From NCBI GenBank assembly GCA_947492175.1, contig CANLMQ010000016.1:1-64000 (forward strand): 64,000 bases of DNA. The letters run 5' to 3'. Positions 33,001 through 41,975 of this stretch are shown here, one piece after another. The stretch's first letter is position 1, and every line of letters begins with the position of its first letter. This DNA is from an uncultured Draconibacterium sp. Its GTDB lineage: Bacteria > Bacteroidota > Bacteroidia > Bacteroidales > Prolixibacteraceae. Both the position numbers and the translations under genes were made by a program. A model generated the notes under the pieces. It was not told the DNA's origin, made no database searches, and was given only the letters and a program-made list of their open reading frames with translations.

Positions 33001-34788
33001 ATGAAACATGTATTTCTAATTGTATTATGCGTATTTACCATGCAGTTTGTTAAAGCAAAAGATCCTACTAATCCATTGATTATAACCAACCATATTGGAT
33101 ACGAAAAAACGGGGTATAAACAGGCTGTTATCCTGGGGTTTGAAAATGATAACTTTGAAAATTTCCAGTTAATTGATTACTATTCAAACAAAGTGATTCT
33201 TTCGGGAAAAACAAAAGCGGCCGGCAAGGTTGACAACTGGAAGAATTGGCATTTTTGGACGATTGATTTCTCAAGCATCAAGGACGAAGGGAAATACATT
33301 ATAGAATCGATTTCTGACGGAAAAAAATACACTTCGTATCCTTTTCGCATACAGGAACAGGTGCTCGAGCGAAATACGATTTCTGATATCGTTTATTATT
33401 TCAGGGGGCAGAGAGCAGTTGGGCTATTTGAACAAGCAGATGCCAATGTTCCGGTTGTGAAACACGATGGCGAGAACGAGACAGAAGTAAAAAGAATTGA
33501 TGCCCGGGGAGGTTGGGCTGACGCTACTGGAGACTACTCAAAAGTTTTTTCTCATTTATCAAATTCTGAGTTTTTTAATCCGCAACAAATACCACTTACT
33601 GTGTGGACTTTGTTTAAGTCGTATGAGGAGCTTTGCCGCAGAAATGAAAAGGGATTTGCACAGGTGAAAAAGCGTATGATCGACGAAGCCATATATGGTG
33701 CCGACTATCTGGTAAATTCAAAAATTCCGGGTGGTTCTTTTTACCGGTCTGTGTCGTGTTGGGGAAAAAAACTGCCCTCAGACAGGAAAATCCATCCAGT
33801 AAACCGTGAAATAAACGAATACAATACGAACTTTCGCGAAGGAGCAGGAGTAGCAATTGCAAGTCTGGCGTTGGCAAGCACGAATGAGTTTCATGGAATA
33901 TATTCGAATGAAAAATATCTTGAAACAGCAGAAGAAGCCTTCGACTTTTTGGTGAAAAACAACCAGCGACTTGTTGTTGGAGGAAAGGAGAATATGGTTG
34001 ATGACTATTGTTCGCTTATTGCAGCAGTTGAGTTATATAAAGCTACCAACAATCCAAAATACAAAGCTTTTGCCAACAACAGAGGGGAAATCCTTATGAA
34101 TAGACTGGTTTCGAATAATAAGTACAATAATTACTGGAGGGCTGATGATGGTGACAGACCTTTCTTTCATGCAGCCGATGCCGGATTTCCTGTGGTAGCG
34201 TTGTTAAATTATTCTGATATTGCAGATGAAAATGTGAAGCAAAATGTTTTATCGGTTGTAAAAAAATCGCTGGAATTTGATTTTGCTATTTCCGAGGAAG
34301 TAACAAATCCGTTTAACTATACACGTCAGTATGTTCAGCATAAGGATGGAAAAAGAGAGTCGGGCTTTTTCTTTATTCACGATTCGGAAACAGCTCCCTG
34401 GTGGCAAGGCGAAAATGCACGCCTGGCATCAATTGCTTCAGCAATGAAGCTGGCAACAAAATATTTTTCCGACGATAAAAAATTTGTAGGCAAGCTTAGA
34501 AAATACGCAGTCAGCCAGCTAAATTGGATACTTGGATTAAATCCGTATGATGCCTGTATGTTGGAAGGATCGGGGCATAATAATCCGCAGTATTTATTTT
34601 ATGGCTCGTATGAATACAAAAATGCGCCGGGAGGTATTGTAAATGGGATTACTGCGGGCCTGCACGATTATCACGATATTGATTTTGAAAAAGGGTATGT
34701 TGAAACCGGGAATGATGATGACTGGCGCTGGGTTGAACAATGGTTGCCTCATGCTTCATGGTTTATGTATGCTGTTTCGCTAGAATAA
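33001..34788 (+). CDS. Glycoside hydrolase family 9 with N-terminal Ig-like (CelD_N) domain
   Basis: A 595-residue exported enzyme (signal MKHVFLIVLCVFTMQFVKAK). The N-terminal Ig-like CelD_N domain spans about residues 25-115. The (alpha/alpha)6 GH9 domain follows with GGWADATGDYSK (catalytic Asp region) and the C-terminal GDDDWRWVEQWLPHASW-like segment with the probable acid Glu; ILGLNPYDACMLEGSG also fits. GH9 enzymes are endo- or exo-glucanases, and some act on glucosamine chains. It ends with a strong terminator. The CE15, DUF1080 and GH9 set suggests hemicellulose or glucan breakdown. Confidence 0.87.
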   Translation: MKHVFLIVLCVFTMQFVKAKDPTNPLIITNHIGYEKTGYKQAVILGFENDNFENFQLIDYYSNKVILSGKTKAAGKVDNWKNWHFWTIDFSSIKDEGKYIIESISDGKKYTSYPFRIQEQVLERNTISDIVYYFRGQRAVGLFEQADANVPVVKHDGENETEVKRIDARGGWADATGDYSKVFSHLSNSEFFNPQQIPLTVWTLFKSYEELCRRNEKGFAQVKKRMIDEAIYGADYLVNSKIPGGSFYRSVSCWGKKLPSDRKIHPVNREINEYNTNFREGAGVAIASLALASTNEFHGIYSNEKYLETAEEAFDFLVKNNQRLVVGGKENMVDDYCSLIAAVELYKATNNPKYKAFANNRGEILMNRLVSNNKYNNYWRADDGDRPFFHAADAGFPVVALLNYSDIADENVKQNVLSVVKKSLEFDFAISEEVTNPFNYTRQYVQHKDGKRESGFFFIHDSETAPWWQGENARLASIASAMKLATKYFSDDKKFVGKLRKYAVSQLNWILGLNPYDACMLEGSGHNNPQYLFYGSYEYKNAPGGIVNGITAGLHDYHDIDFEKGYVETGNDDDWRWVEQWLPHASWFMYAVSLE

Positions 34789-34799
34789 ATTTTACAAAG

Positions 34800-34837
34800 A
34801 CTGTGCTTTTGAGCTTGCATTAAAAGCACAGTTTTTC
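34800..34837 (+). terminator. Intrinsic terminator after GH9
   Basis: ACTGTGCTTTT (34800-34810) pairs with AAAAGCACAGT (34822-34832), followed by TTTTCTTC. It separates the GH9 set from the PUL. Confidence 0.85.
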
Positions 34838-34847
34838 TTCTAGAAAA

Positions 34848-34899
34848 GCACAAAAAGTAGATATAAGTGCAAAATACGCTGAATAAATAGCAAAATACG
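34848..34899 (+). promoter_or_regulatory. Three direct repeats with 21-bp period (operator-like)
   Basis: GCACAAAAAG (34848), GCAAAATACG (34869) and GCAAAATACG (34890): the last two are identical and all three begin exactly 21 bp apart, two helical turns. AraC-type and LytTR regulators bind such repeated half-sites. They sit about 310 bp before the ECF sigma gene and just after the GH9 terminator. Confidence 0.45.
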
Positions 34900-35009
34900 G
34901 ATTAGGATCAGGATAAAGGAATTACTTTTTTCTAAAAGATAATAGGGGATTTTAATCTAAACAGTACATATACATAATATCATACTTTTATATAGGTAGT
35001 TGTTGTCAG

Positions 35010-35112
35010 TATGTTTAAAGAGGATTAATTGAAATAAGTATAAAGTAGGTAACTTTATAAAATTTAGGTTGGAATAGGGTAGGAAGCATCTTTCTTATGG
35101 AAGATGTTTTTT
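35010..35112 (+). ncRNA. Candidate small RNA or leader between operator repeats and sigma gene
   Basis: An orphan terminator at 35087-35112 has no gene before it. A promoter-like TATGTTTA at 35010-35017, with TTTT 20 bases upstream (34986-34989), partly fits the Bacteroidota -7/-33 pattern. A transcript of about 90 nt would run from roughly 35023 to 35112. There is no coding frame of note. Evidence is positional only. Confidence 0.3.
35087..35112 (+). terminator. Intrinsic terminator without upstream gene
   Basis: CATCTTTC (35087-35094) pairs with GGAAGATG (35099-35106; one G-T wobble), followed by six T. Confidence 0.75.
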
Positions 35113-35177
35113 GTTATAGTTGCTGTATAACAGTTCGATAGAGTCGTGAGTTTTATAAATATTGTCAAAATTTCTAT

Positions 35178-35185
35178 TATGTTTG
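35178..35185 (+). promoter_or_regulatory. -7 promoter element TATGTTTG before the ECF sigma gene
   Basis: TATGTTTG matches the Bacteroidota TAnnTTTG consensus. It lies 21 bases before the TTG start at 35207, so the transcript would have a very short leader. No convincing -33 element is visible. Confidence 0.35.
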
Positions 35186-35206
35186 AGTTGAAATACTGAT
35201 TAAATA

Positions 35207-35782
35207 TTGATAAATCAAAATGAAATAAAATTACTACAAAACCTGGCGAAAGGCGATTCTATTGCTTTTGCACATATTGTTGATGTGTATCAGGAACGTT
35301 TATTACATTTTTCTTTCCATTACCTGAATAATCTTGAGATGGCAAGGGATGTTGTTCAGGATGTATTTTTTATTATTTGGGAGGACCGCGAAAAATTTTA
35401 CAAAGTAAAAAATCTTTCATCGTGGTTATTTACACTAACTAAAAACCAGTGTTTGAAAAGAATTGAACGTCTAAAGGTAAGTCAAAATCATTTAAGTAAA
35501 CTACAACACAAGAATTTGAATCTTATACAAGATTCATTAAATCAGTTGGATACATCTCCCCTTATTTTTAACGAAATTAATTCAATAATTAAACAAACTT
35601 TAGCAAAACTTCCTTCTCAATCAAAGCGAATTTTTGAAATGAGCAGGTTTGAGGATAAAAAGAACCGTGAAATTGCAGAGGAACTTAATATCTCAATAAA
35701 AACAGTGGAAGCTGGTATTACTAGGGCGCTAAAACTGCTTCGTCCGGCACTAAAACATTATTTACCAATTGTTTTTCTATAA
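35207..35782 (+). CDS. ECF-type RNA polymerase sigma-70 factor
   Basis: A 191-residue sigma factor of the PUL-associated ECF group. Sigma region 2 covers about residues 25-90 (SFHYLNNLEMARDVVQDVFFIIWEDRE, then WLFTLTKNQCL), and sigma region 4 about 130-185 (LPSQSKRIFEMSRFEDKKNREIAEELNISIKTVEAGI, an HTH). A TAA lies two codons before the TTG at 35207, so TTG is the likely start. The FecR anti-sigma gene follows after 65 bp. This sigma probably activates the downstream susCD promoter when substrate is sensed by the SusC STN domain. Confidence 0.92.
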   Translation: MINQNEIKLLQNLAKGDSIAFAHIVDVYQERLLHFSFHYLNNLEMARDVVQDVFFIIWEDREKFYKVKNLSSWLFTLTKNQCLKRIERLKVSQNHLSKLQHKNLNLIQDSLNQLDTSPLIFNEINSIIKQTLAKLPSQSKRIFEMSRFEDKKNREIAEELNISIKTVEAGITRALKLLRPALKHYLPIVFL

Positions 35783-35846
35783 AAAAACACAAGAAGTTAT
35801 AGGGTAATTGTCTATTAACAGTACTTACTTATAAAAGTACAACAGA

Positions 35847-36830
35847 ATGAACAGGGAAACTCTATATAAATTCACATTAAATAAATTAACCAATGATCGC
35901 GAAATTGAGAAGGTTATAAATTGGATTGAGAGTTCAGAAGCAAATAAAAAGGAATTTGAAACTTTAAAAAACCTTTGGGCAATATCGGGATTTGCAAACT
36001 ATAGTTCATATGCGGCGGAAAAATCCGGGGAAGTGTTATCCCTTCCTAAAAGAAGAGTAAATCTAGCATTTCTGACAAAATATGCAGCCATTTTTATATT
36101 CGCATTTTTAATAGGTGGAATATCTGTCTATCTACTGGAGAATAAAGAATCGCACACAATAACCTGGAACGAAATTATTGTGCCGGAAGGAGAAAGTGCA
36201 GAGGTGTATCTATCAGATAATACTCACGTTTGGTTAAACTCAAATACCAAATTACTTTATCCGTCCAGATTTAAGGGTAATAAACGGGATATTAAATTAA
36301 GCGGAGAAGCTTATTTTGATGTGGCACATAATTCAAAAAATCCTTTTTATGTTCATACTACAGAGTTAACAGTGGCTGTGAAGGGTACCAGCTTTAATGT
36401 TCAGGCGTATGACAACGATAAAAAGATAAATGTAACCCTGATAGATGGAAAAGTATGTCTTCAAAATCCAGATGGACAAGTTGTTTCGGAGCTTTCTCCG
36501 GGTGAGAATGCGCGATATGATTTAACAAAAAGAAATATATATGTTAGTAAGGCTAACACTGAATTTTATACTTCCTGGAAGGAGGGGTATTTGGTCTTTA
36601 AAGATGCAAAATTAGAAGATATCGTCAGAAAATTTGAGCGATGGTATAATATCACGGTAACTTTTGACGATGAGGAAATTAGACAGATTGAATTCACGGG
36701 TACAATACTCAAAAACAAACCGATTGACCAGATTTTTGATATTTTAAAATATACCGCCGGGATAGATTACTCAATTGAAATCATTAATAACAAACCAAGT
36801 ATAATTCATTTAAAAAAGAAACCAATGTAG
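35847..36830 (+). CDS. FecR-family anti-sigma factor
   Basis: A 327-residue inner-membrane regulator. Residues 1-75 are the cytoplasmic anti-sigma part, residues about 78-98 a transmembrane helix (YAAIFIFAFLIGGISVYLL). The periplasmic FecR domain (about 110-205) has VPEGESAEVYLSDNTHVWLNSN and KGTSFNVQAY. The C-terminal DUF4974 domain starts around 250 (VFKDAKLEDIVRKFERWYNI). FecR receives the signal from the STN domain of the SusC downstream and then releases or activates the sigma factor. Gene order sigma-fecR-susC-susD is the standard trans-envelope module. Confidence 0.93.
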   Translation: MNRETLYKFTLNKLTNDREIEKVINWIESSEANKKEFETLKNLWAISGFANYSSYAAEKSGEVLSLPKRRVNLAFLTKYAAIFIFAFLIGGISVYLLENKESHTITWNEIIVPEGESAEVYLSDNTHVWLNSNTKLLYPSRFKGNKRDIKLSGEAYFDVAHNSKNPFYVHTTELTVAVKGTSFNVQAYDNDKKINVTLIDGKVCLQNPDGQVVSELSPGENARYDLTKRNIYVSKANTEFYTSWKEGYLVFKDAKLEDIVRKFERWYNITVTFDDEEIRQIEFTGTILKNKPIDQIFDILKYTAGIDYSIEIINNKPSIIHLKKKPM

Positions 36831-36841
36831 TATTAAAAAAA

Positions 36842-36874
36842 TGGTCGGAAAATATTGCGAGTATTTCCCGACCA
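36842..36874 (+). promoter_or_regulatory. Hairpin between fecR-type and susC genes
   Basis: TGGTCGGAAAATA and TATTTCCCGACCA form a 13-bp stem with one mismatch and a 7-base loop. No T-run follows, so it may limit read-through or mark RNA processing between the regulator and transporter genes. The main sigma-dependent promoter for susC would be expected near here, about 65-100 bp before the start at 36939. Confidence 0.6.
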
Positions 36875-36938
36875 GGATCTATTTACAATTAAAGTCTTCT
36901 GCGAGAAGATAATTACTAATCGTAAACATTTCAAATTT

Positions 36939-39900
36939 ATGAAAAAAAATTTTGATTATCGCAACCTGCCTTGGTTGCAAAAAGGATTTAGGATTATGAG
37001 AATTACTATTTTTCTATGCCTAATTGGTGTTATTCAGGTTGTTGCCATTCCCTCTCTGGGGCAGGTGAAAATTGACCTGAGTATGAAAAACACAACTATT
37101 GAGGAAGTATTGCAAAAAATGGAAGAAAGTTCAAAATTCCGTTTTTTTTATCGAAGTGAAGATTTAGATGGTAAGCAACTCATTGATATTGAGTATGTGA
37201 AAAAGACTGTGCCGGAGATTCTGGACGAAGTACTCCCTGAGTTACAGTTGAAATATGAAGTTTTTGACAATTATATTGCTATTAAATCCAAACAGAATGG
37301 ATTTAACAGTCAGAATTCTACTCAGCAGCAATTGTTGATATCAGGAAAGGTAACAGACTCCTTTGGGGCACCTCTTCCAGGTGTTACAGTAGTTATTAAA
37401 GGGACTAAGCAAGGTACTATTACCGATGGTGAAGGAAAATTTACTATCCCGAATGTCTCTGCAGATGCAAGTTTGGTATTTTCATTTATGGGAATGAAAA
37501 CACAAGAGATTGTCCTTTCCGGACAGTCCGTTGTGAGTGTATTAATGGAAGAAGATAATATCGGAATAGATGAAGTAATTGCAATTGGTTATGGTACTTT
37601 AAAGAAGAAGGATTTGACCAGTTCTGTAATTACCATTAGTCCCGAAGAAATGAACAAAGGGGTTGTACGGGATCCGGTATTAGCACTTCAGGGTAAAGTA
37701 CCAGGATTAAACATTGCAAAAGATGGAAGCCCTTACGGAGGAGCATCTATTCTGTTGCGTGGAGCTTCTACTTTACGGGGATCACAATCTCCTATTTATG
37801 TTGTTGATGGTATGACCAATGCTGTTATGCCTCCTATTAATGATATTGCTTCGGTTGATATTTTAAAGGATGCATCTGCAACCGCTATTTATGGTTCACG
37901 TGCTGCCAACGGTGTAATATTAATTACTACAAAACGAGGACAATCAGGGAAACAAATTATTTCATATAACGCCTATGTTGGGCTTGAGACAATTTCAAAT
38001 AAAATTGATATGCTTTCGGCTGACGAATACCGATCCTATTTATCCAGTAATGGATTGAGCCTTAATCCGGAGGATGAGTTGAATGCTAATACTGATTGGC
38101 AGGATGAGATGACCAGAGTGGGAATTTCTCATAAAAATAACATATCAATAAGTGGAGGTAACGATAAAACAACATATATCTCCAGTATTGAATATTTTGA
38201 GCAGGAAGGAATAATAATTGGTACCGGTTTCGACCGATTAAATATGCGTGGAAGGATTGAACAGTATGGATTTAAAGACAAATTGAAATTGCAGTTTCAG
38301 TTAGGTGGAGTTATAAGTAATTCACAAAGGCTTCTTAATGAAGATGAAACATTACTTAATATGCTTCAGTTCCAGCCGACATATACTGTAAAAAATGAGG
38401 ATGGTTCTTATTCCGAAAGAGTTTCTACATCTCCATACAATCCTGTGGCTTTAGTTAATCAGCATGATTATGATGTTACAAGTAAATCAATGTTTGGAAA
38501 TGCCCGTGCTGAATTAAATATTATGGATGGGCTTGATTATGTATTAAATACTTCCTTCAATACCGGTCAATCTAACTCAGGGCAATATTATTCCAAAAAC
38601 TCCAGGGTTGATCAAGGAAGTAACGGAAGAGCAATACGTTCTTCTTATGGAAGTGAGAGTAAACTTCTGGAAACATTTGCTACCTATAGCAAAGATTTAG
38701 AGAACCAGAGCTTTAAGTTTATGGCGGGATACTCATGGCAGGAAGATAAGTCGGGAGATGGCTTTCAGTCTTCAAATATTAATTTTGTTTCAGATGATTT
38801 AAAATATAATAATCTCGGGATTGGAAGTGGATACGATGGTTATGTTGTAGAATATGGTACAACTACAATGAGAACTTTACGTATGATCTCAGGTTATGCC
38901 CGCTTAAACTATGAATTAAAAGACAAATATCTGTTACAGGCAACAATTCGTAGAGATGGTTCTTCAGCATTTGGAGAAAATGAACGCTGGGGAACATTTC
39001 CTTCTGCATCGGTAGGTTGGCGTGTTATGGAAGAACCGTTTATTAAGAATATGAATTTTTTTGATAATCTAAAGTTGCGCGCAGGATATGGAGAGAGCGG
39101 TAATTCCATGGGATTTGATCCTCTTATTAGCATATTGCGTTATGGGTCTGGTGGCAGCTTTTATTATAATGGAGCATGGTTGACAGGTATTACTCCCACT
39201 CAAAACGAAAGCCCTGATTTAAGGTGGGAACGTACAAGCATGCTTAATTTTGCGTTGGATTTTGCATTATTAGATGCAAGGTTGAGCGGTACGGTTGAAT
39301 ACTACAATAAAGTTACCAGCGACCTTATTTGGGATTATGAAGTTCCTGCCACTCAATACTATGTTAATGCAATAACCGCAAATGTAGGTGAAATTGAAAA
39401 TAAAGGATGGGAAGTTTCGCTTAGTGCCTCACCGGTATTAACGAAAGATTTTACCTGGACTACTTCTGCAAATGTTTCGTTTAATAAGAATAAAATTGTT
39501 TCGTTATCGAATGATTTATATCAGGTTGAATATATTGATGTTTACGGAGTTGGACAGCATGGGCAATCAGGTAACAGGGCTTTCCGAGTACAAGAAGGGT
39601 ATCCGATCGGACAATTCTGCCTTTGGGAATATGCTGGTGAAAACGAGGACGGGATATCTCAATTTGTAGATAGTGATGGAAACCTGACCATTAATCCGTC
39701 TACCTTGGATAGAAAAGTTACAGATGAAAATGCTCAGCCTAAAGCAATATTTGGATGGAATAATACATTAACATACAAAAATCTTTCCCTTGATTTTCTT
39801 TTCCGCGGCGTAACTGGTAACCATATCCTGAATGTAACAGCAGCCGATTTGAACTATCCTTCAGAAGTTGTTCGTTACAATGTTTCAAAAACAGCTCTTA

Positions 39901-40196
39901 ACGAAGCAGTAAATAATACCCGGGCTAATTATACTTCAACCCGATATCTTGAAAAAGGGGATTACCTGAGGTTGGATAATATAACCTTGTCGTATTCGCC
40001 TAAATTGTCATCTGCTTATTTTCAGAAATTAACAATCTACACTACGGTTAATAATGCATTTGTAATCACAAACTATTCAGGAGTAGATCCTGAAGTTAAT
40101 ATAGGAGGACTTACTCCTGGTGTCGATGATGCGAATTTAAATCCACTGTATCCAAAAACCCGCTCTTTTGTACTGGGCTTAAGTGTTGATTTTTAA
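36939..40196 (+). CDS. SusC/RagA-family TonB-dependent outer-membrane transporter with STN domain
   Basis: Imports glycan fragments across the outer membrane with SusD. Started at ATG 36939 (1085 residues); an earlier TTG adds 28 unrelated residues. After a signal region (IMRITIFLCLIGVIQVVAIPSLGQ) comes an STN domain (about 45-105; EVLQKMEESSKFRFFYRSEDL) that signals to FecR. A CarboxypepD_reg-like domain (about 118-195; GKVTDSFGAPLPGVTVVIKG) is followed by the plug (DPVLALQGKVPGLNI, RGASTLRGSQSPIYVVDGM). The rest is a beta-barrel ending in SFVLGLSVDF with terminal Phe. The susD gene follows after 10 bp. Confidence 0.95.
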   Translation: MKKNFDYRNLPWLQKGFRIMRITIFLCLIGVIQVVAIPSLGQVKIDLSMKNTTIEEVLQKMEESSKFRFFYRSEDLDGKQLIDIEYVKKTVPEILDEVLPELQLKYEVFDNYIAIKSKQNGFNSQNSTQQQLLISGKVTDSFGAPLPGVTVVIKGTKQGTITDGEGKFTIPNVSADASLVFSFMGMKTQEIVLSGQSVVSVLMEEDNIGIDEVIAIGYGTLKKKDLTSSVITISPEEMNKGVVRDPVLALQGKVPGLNIAKDGSPYGGASILLRGASTLRGSQSPIYVVDGMTNAVMPPINDIASVDILKDASATAIYGSRAANGVILITTKRGQSGKQIISYNAYVGLETISNKIDMLSADEYRSYLSSNGLSLNPEDELNANTDWQDEMTRVGISHKNNISISGGNDKTTYISSIEYFEQEGIIIGTGFDRLNMRGRIEQYGFKDKLKLQFQLGGVISNSQRLLNEDETLLNMLQFQPTYTVKNEDGSYSERVSTSPYNPVALVNQHDYDVTSKSMFGNARAELNIMDGLDYVLNTSFNTGQSNSGQYYSKNSRVDQGSNGRAIRSSYGSESKLLETFATYSKDLENQSFKFMAGYSWQEDKSGDGFQSSNINFVSDDLKYNNLGIGSGYDGYVVEYGTTTMRTLRMISGYARLNYELKDKYLLQATIRRDGSSAFGENERWGTFPSASVGWRVMEEPFIKNMNFFDNLKLRAGYGESGNSMGFDPLISILRYGSGGSFYYNGAWLTGITPTQNESPDLRWERTSMLNFALDFALLDARLSGTVEYYNKVTSDLIWDYEVPATQYYVNAITANVGEIENKGWEVSLSASPVLTKDFTWTTSANVSFNKNKIVSLSNDLYQVEYIDVYGVGQHGQSGNRAFRVQEGYPIGQFCLWEYAGENEDGISQFVDSDGNLTINPSTLDRKVTDENAQPKAIFGWNNTLTYKNLSLDFLFRGVTGNHILNVTAADLNYPSEVVRYNVSKTALNEAVNNTRANYTSTRYLEKGDYLRLDNITLSYSPKLSSAYFQKLTIYTTVNNAFVITNYSGVDPEVNIGGLTPGVDDANLNPLYPKTRSFVLGLSVDF

Positions 40197-40206
40197 TTAT
40201 TAACCA

Positions 40207-41835
40207 ATGAAAAAATTGAAAGATATGAAATTTATATATAGAAGCATTTCGTTAGTTGCTTTAACGCTACTATTATTTGTTGGGTGTACAGACCTGGAAG
40301 TTCCGGTTGAGTCTGAACTAACTTCGGGAAACTTTCCTAATACAGAAGAAGATTTTATTGCAATTGCAGGGCCGGCATATAGGTTTTTGCATTATAAATT
40401 TTTCACGATTAATCAAATCTTGGTGCAGGAATTAATGGGTGATATGGCCATATTAACAGCAAATGGCGGAAACTGGTACGATGATGGCAGGTATGAGAAT
40501 TACCATCTTCATACTCCATCTCCTGATCAAAGATTTCTGAGGGAGTCATGGGCAGCCTGGTACAATGGTATTTCTAAAATAAATAGTATTCTTCCTTTAT
40601 TTGAAGAAAAAGAGGAATCGGAAGCAAGGGATTTGGCCATAGCCGAACTGCGAGCTTTCAGGGCATATTTGTATTTTATTCTTCAGGATAATTGGGGAGG
40701 AGTTCCAATAGTGACCGAATTTGGACCGGAAGTTGAGTTAAAAGGCAGGGATAGTAGAAAAGATGTTTGTAGTTTTATCGAAAGTGAAATTCTTGAAGTT
40801 TTACCTGATTTGAGTACACAAACCGGAGTGGCTACTTATTCAAGGGTGACGCAATGGGCAGCTTATGCTTTGTTAGCTAAACTTTATATGAATTGGGAAG
40901 TCTATACTGGCGAAACAGGTAGATGGAATGATGCTGTAAATGCTTGTGATAAGATTATTGCAGAGGCACAATCTAATGGCACGATTGCCCTTGATGAAGA
41001 TTATCTGGCAATGTTTTATCCAGATAATGGGCCGCATATTAAAGATTTCTTATTTGCAATTCCCTGCGATGGTGTTCATATGAAAGAACATATTCCGGCT
41101 CGCTATTGGCTTCACAGGGGACTTCGTTATAAATACGAGTTACCATTTAATCCAAGCGGATGCGTTAAAGCATTACCTGAATATTACGATAAGTTTGTTG
41201 CCTGGAACGATAATGATGTTAGGAAAGAAATATGGCTTACCGGAAAACAATACATGTTTGATGGCACTCCTATTATTATAGAAACCACCAACTCTGGTCT
41301 TGATGACAGATATAATGGTCCGGATCCTGATGCTCCGGTTAGTTATCATCTTGAATTTACACGTGAAATTGAATTTCGGAATGTTGAAACTTTTGATACC
41401 GGGAATGATAACCTGGGAAAAGCTGTCGGTTATCGTTGTAACAAATTTTATCCTGATAAAAACTCCATAACAAGGAATCAAAACAATGATTTACCTATTT
41501 TCCGTTATGCCGATATTTTATTAATGAAAGCAGAAGCAATATTAAGAGGAGCTGGTGCCACTATGGGGCATACTCCGGTTTCACTAGCCAATTTGGTTCG
41601 TGCCCGTGCTAATGCTACTCCTTATTCAACCCTTGATCTTGACGAGTTGCTTGATGAACGTGCCCGAGAATTTGCATTTGAAGGGTGGAGAAGGAATGAC
41701 TTGATTCGATTTGGAAAATTTGAAGAACCCTGGGGTGTTAAATCAAGTACCGACATAAGGAAGAGAATACTTCCAATTCCGCAGGAGCAGATAAACCGAA
41801 ATCCTTTGCTGGAACAAAATCCTTCTTATGAATAA
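40207..41835 (+). CDS. SusD/RagB-family outer-membrane glycan-binding lipoprotein
   Basis: Surface lipoprotein that binds glycan and caps the SusC barrel. The 542-residue protein has a lipoprotein signal ending in LLLFVGCTDLEV (lipobox LFVGC). TPR-like helices include LRAFRAYLYFILQDNWGGVPIV, and the C-terminal domain has RYADILLMKAEAIL and FAFEGWRRNDLIRFGKF, both SusD signatures. It ends in the family-typical RILPIPQEQINRNPLLEQNPSYE. The start could also be the ATG six codons later. A hairpin follows, then the GH92 genes. Confidence 0.95.
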   Translation: MKKLKDMKFIYRSISLVALTLLLFVGCTDLEVPVESELTSGNFPNTEEDFIAIAGPAYRFLHYKFFTINQILVQELMGDMAILTANGGNWYDDGRYENYHLHTPSPDQRFLRESWAAWYNGISKINSILPLFEEKEESEARDLAIAELRAFRAYLYFILQDNWGGVPIVTEFGPEVELKGRDSRKDVCSFIESEILEVLPDLSTQTGVATYSRVTQWAAYALLAKLYMNWEVYTGETGRWNDAVNACDKIIAEAQSNGTIALDEDYLAMFYPDNGPHIKDFLFAIPCDGVHMKEHIPARYWLHRGLRYKYELPFNPSGCVKALPEYYDKFVAWNDNDVRKEIWLTGKQYMFDGTPIIIETTNSGLDDRYNGPDPDAPVSYHLEFTREIEFRNVETFDTGNDNLGKAVGYRCNKFYPDKNSITRNQNNDLPIFRYADILLMKAEAILRGAGATMGHTPVSLANLVRARANATPYSTLDLDELLDERAREFAFEGWRRNDLIRFGKFEEPWGVKSSTDIRKRILPIPQEQINRNPLLEQNPSYE

Positions 41836-41872
41836 GGAGTGAGTTAATTAGAGTAATTAAGTTTTTTTTAAT

Positions 41873-41920
41873 GATGACCAGGGAAGGTAGATAACTATCT
41901 TTTCTGCCTCCCTGGTCATT
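41873..41920 (+). promoter_or_regulatory. Hairpin between susD and the first GH92 gene
   Basis: ATGACCAGGGA (41874-41884) pairs with TCCCTGGTCAT, extended by AGGTAG against CTGCC. There is no strong T-run. It may act as attenuator or RNA-processing site, lowering enzyme gene expression relative to susCD. Confidence 0.6.
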
Positions 41921-41975
41921 TATGAAAGTGATTCTGGATATACAAAGTACCTGTCATTAAACCATAGATATAAAA

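Noticed and set aside
36855..36938. Longer N-terminus for the SusC protein from TTG 36855
   Set aside because: It overlaps the intergenic hairpin, adds 28 residues with no signal character, and the ATG at 36939 precedes a normal export region.
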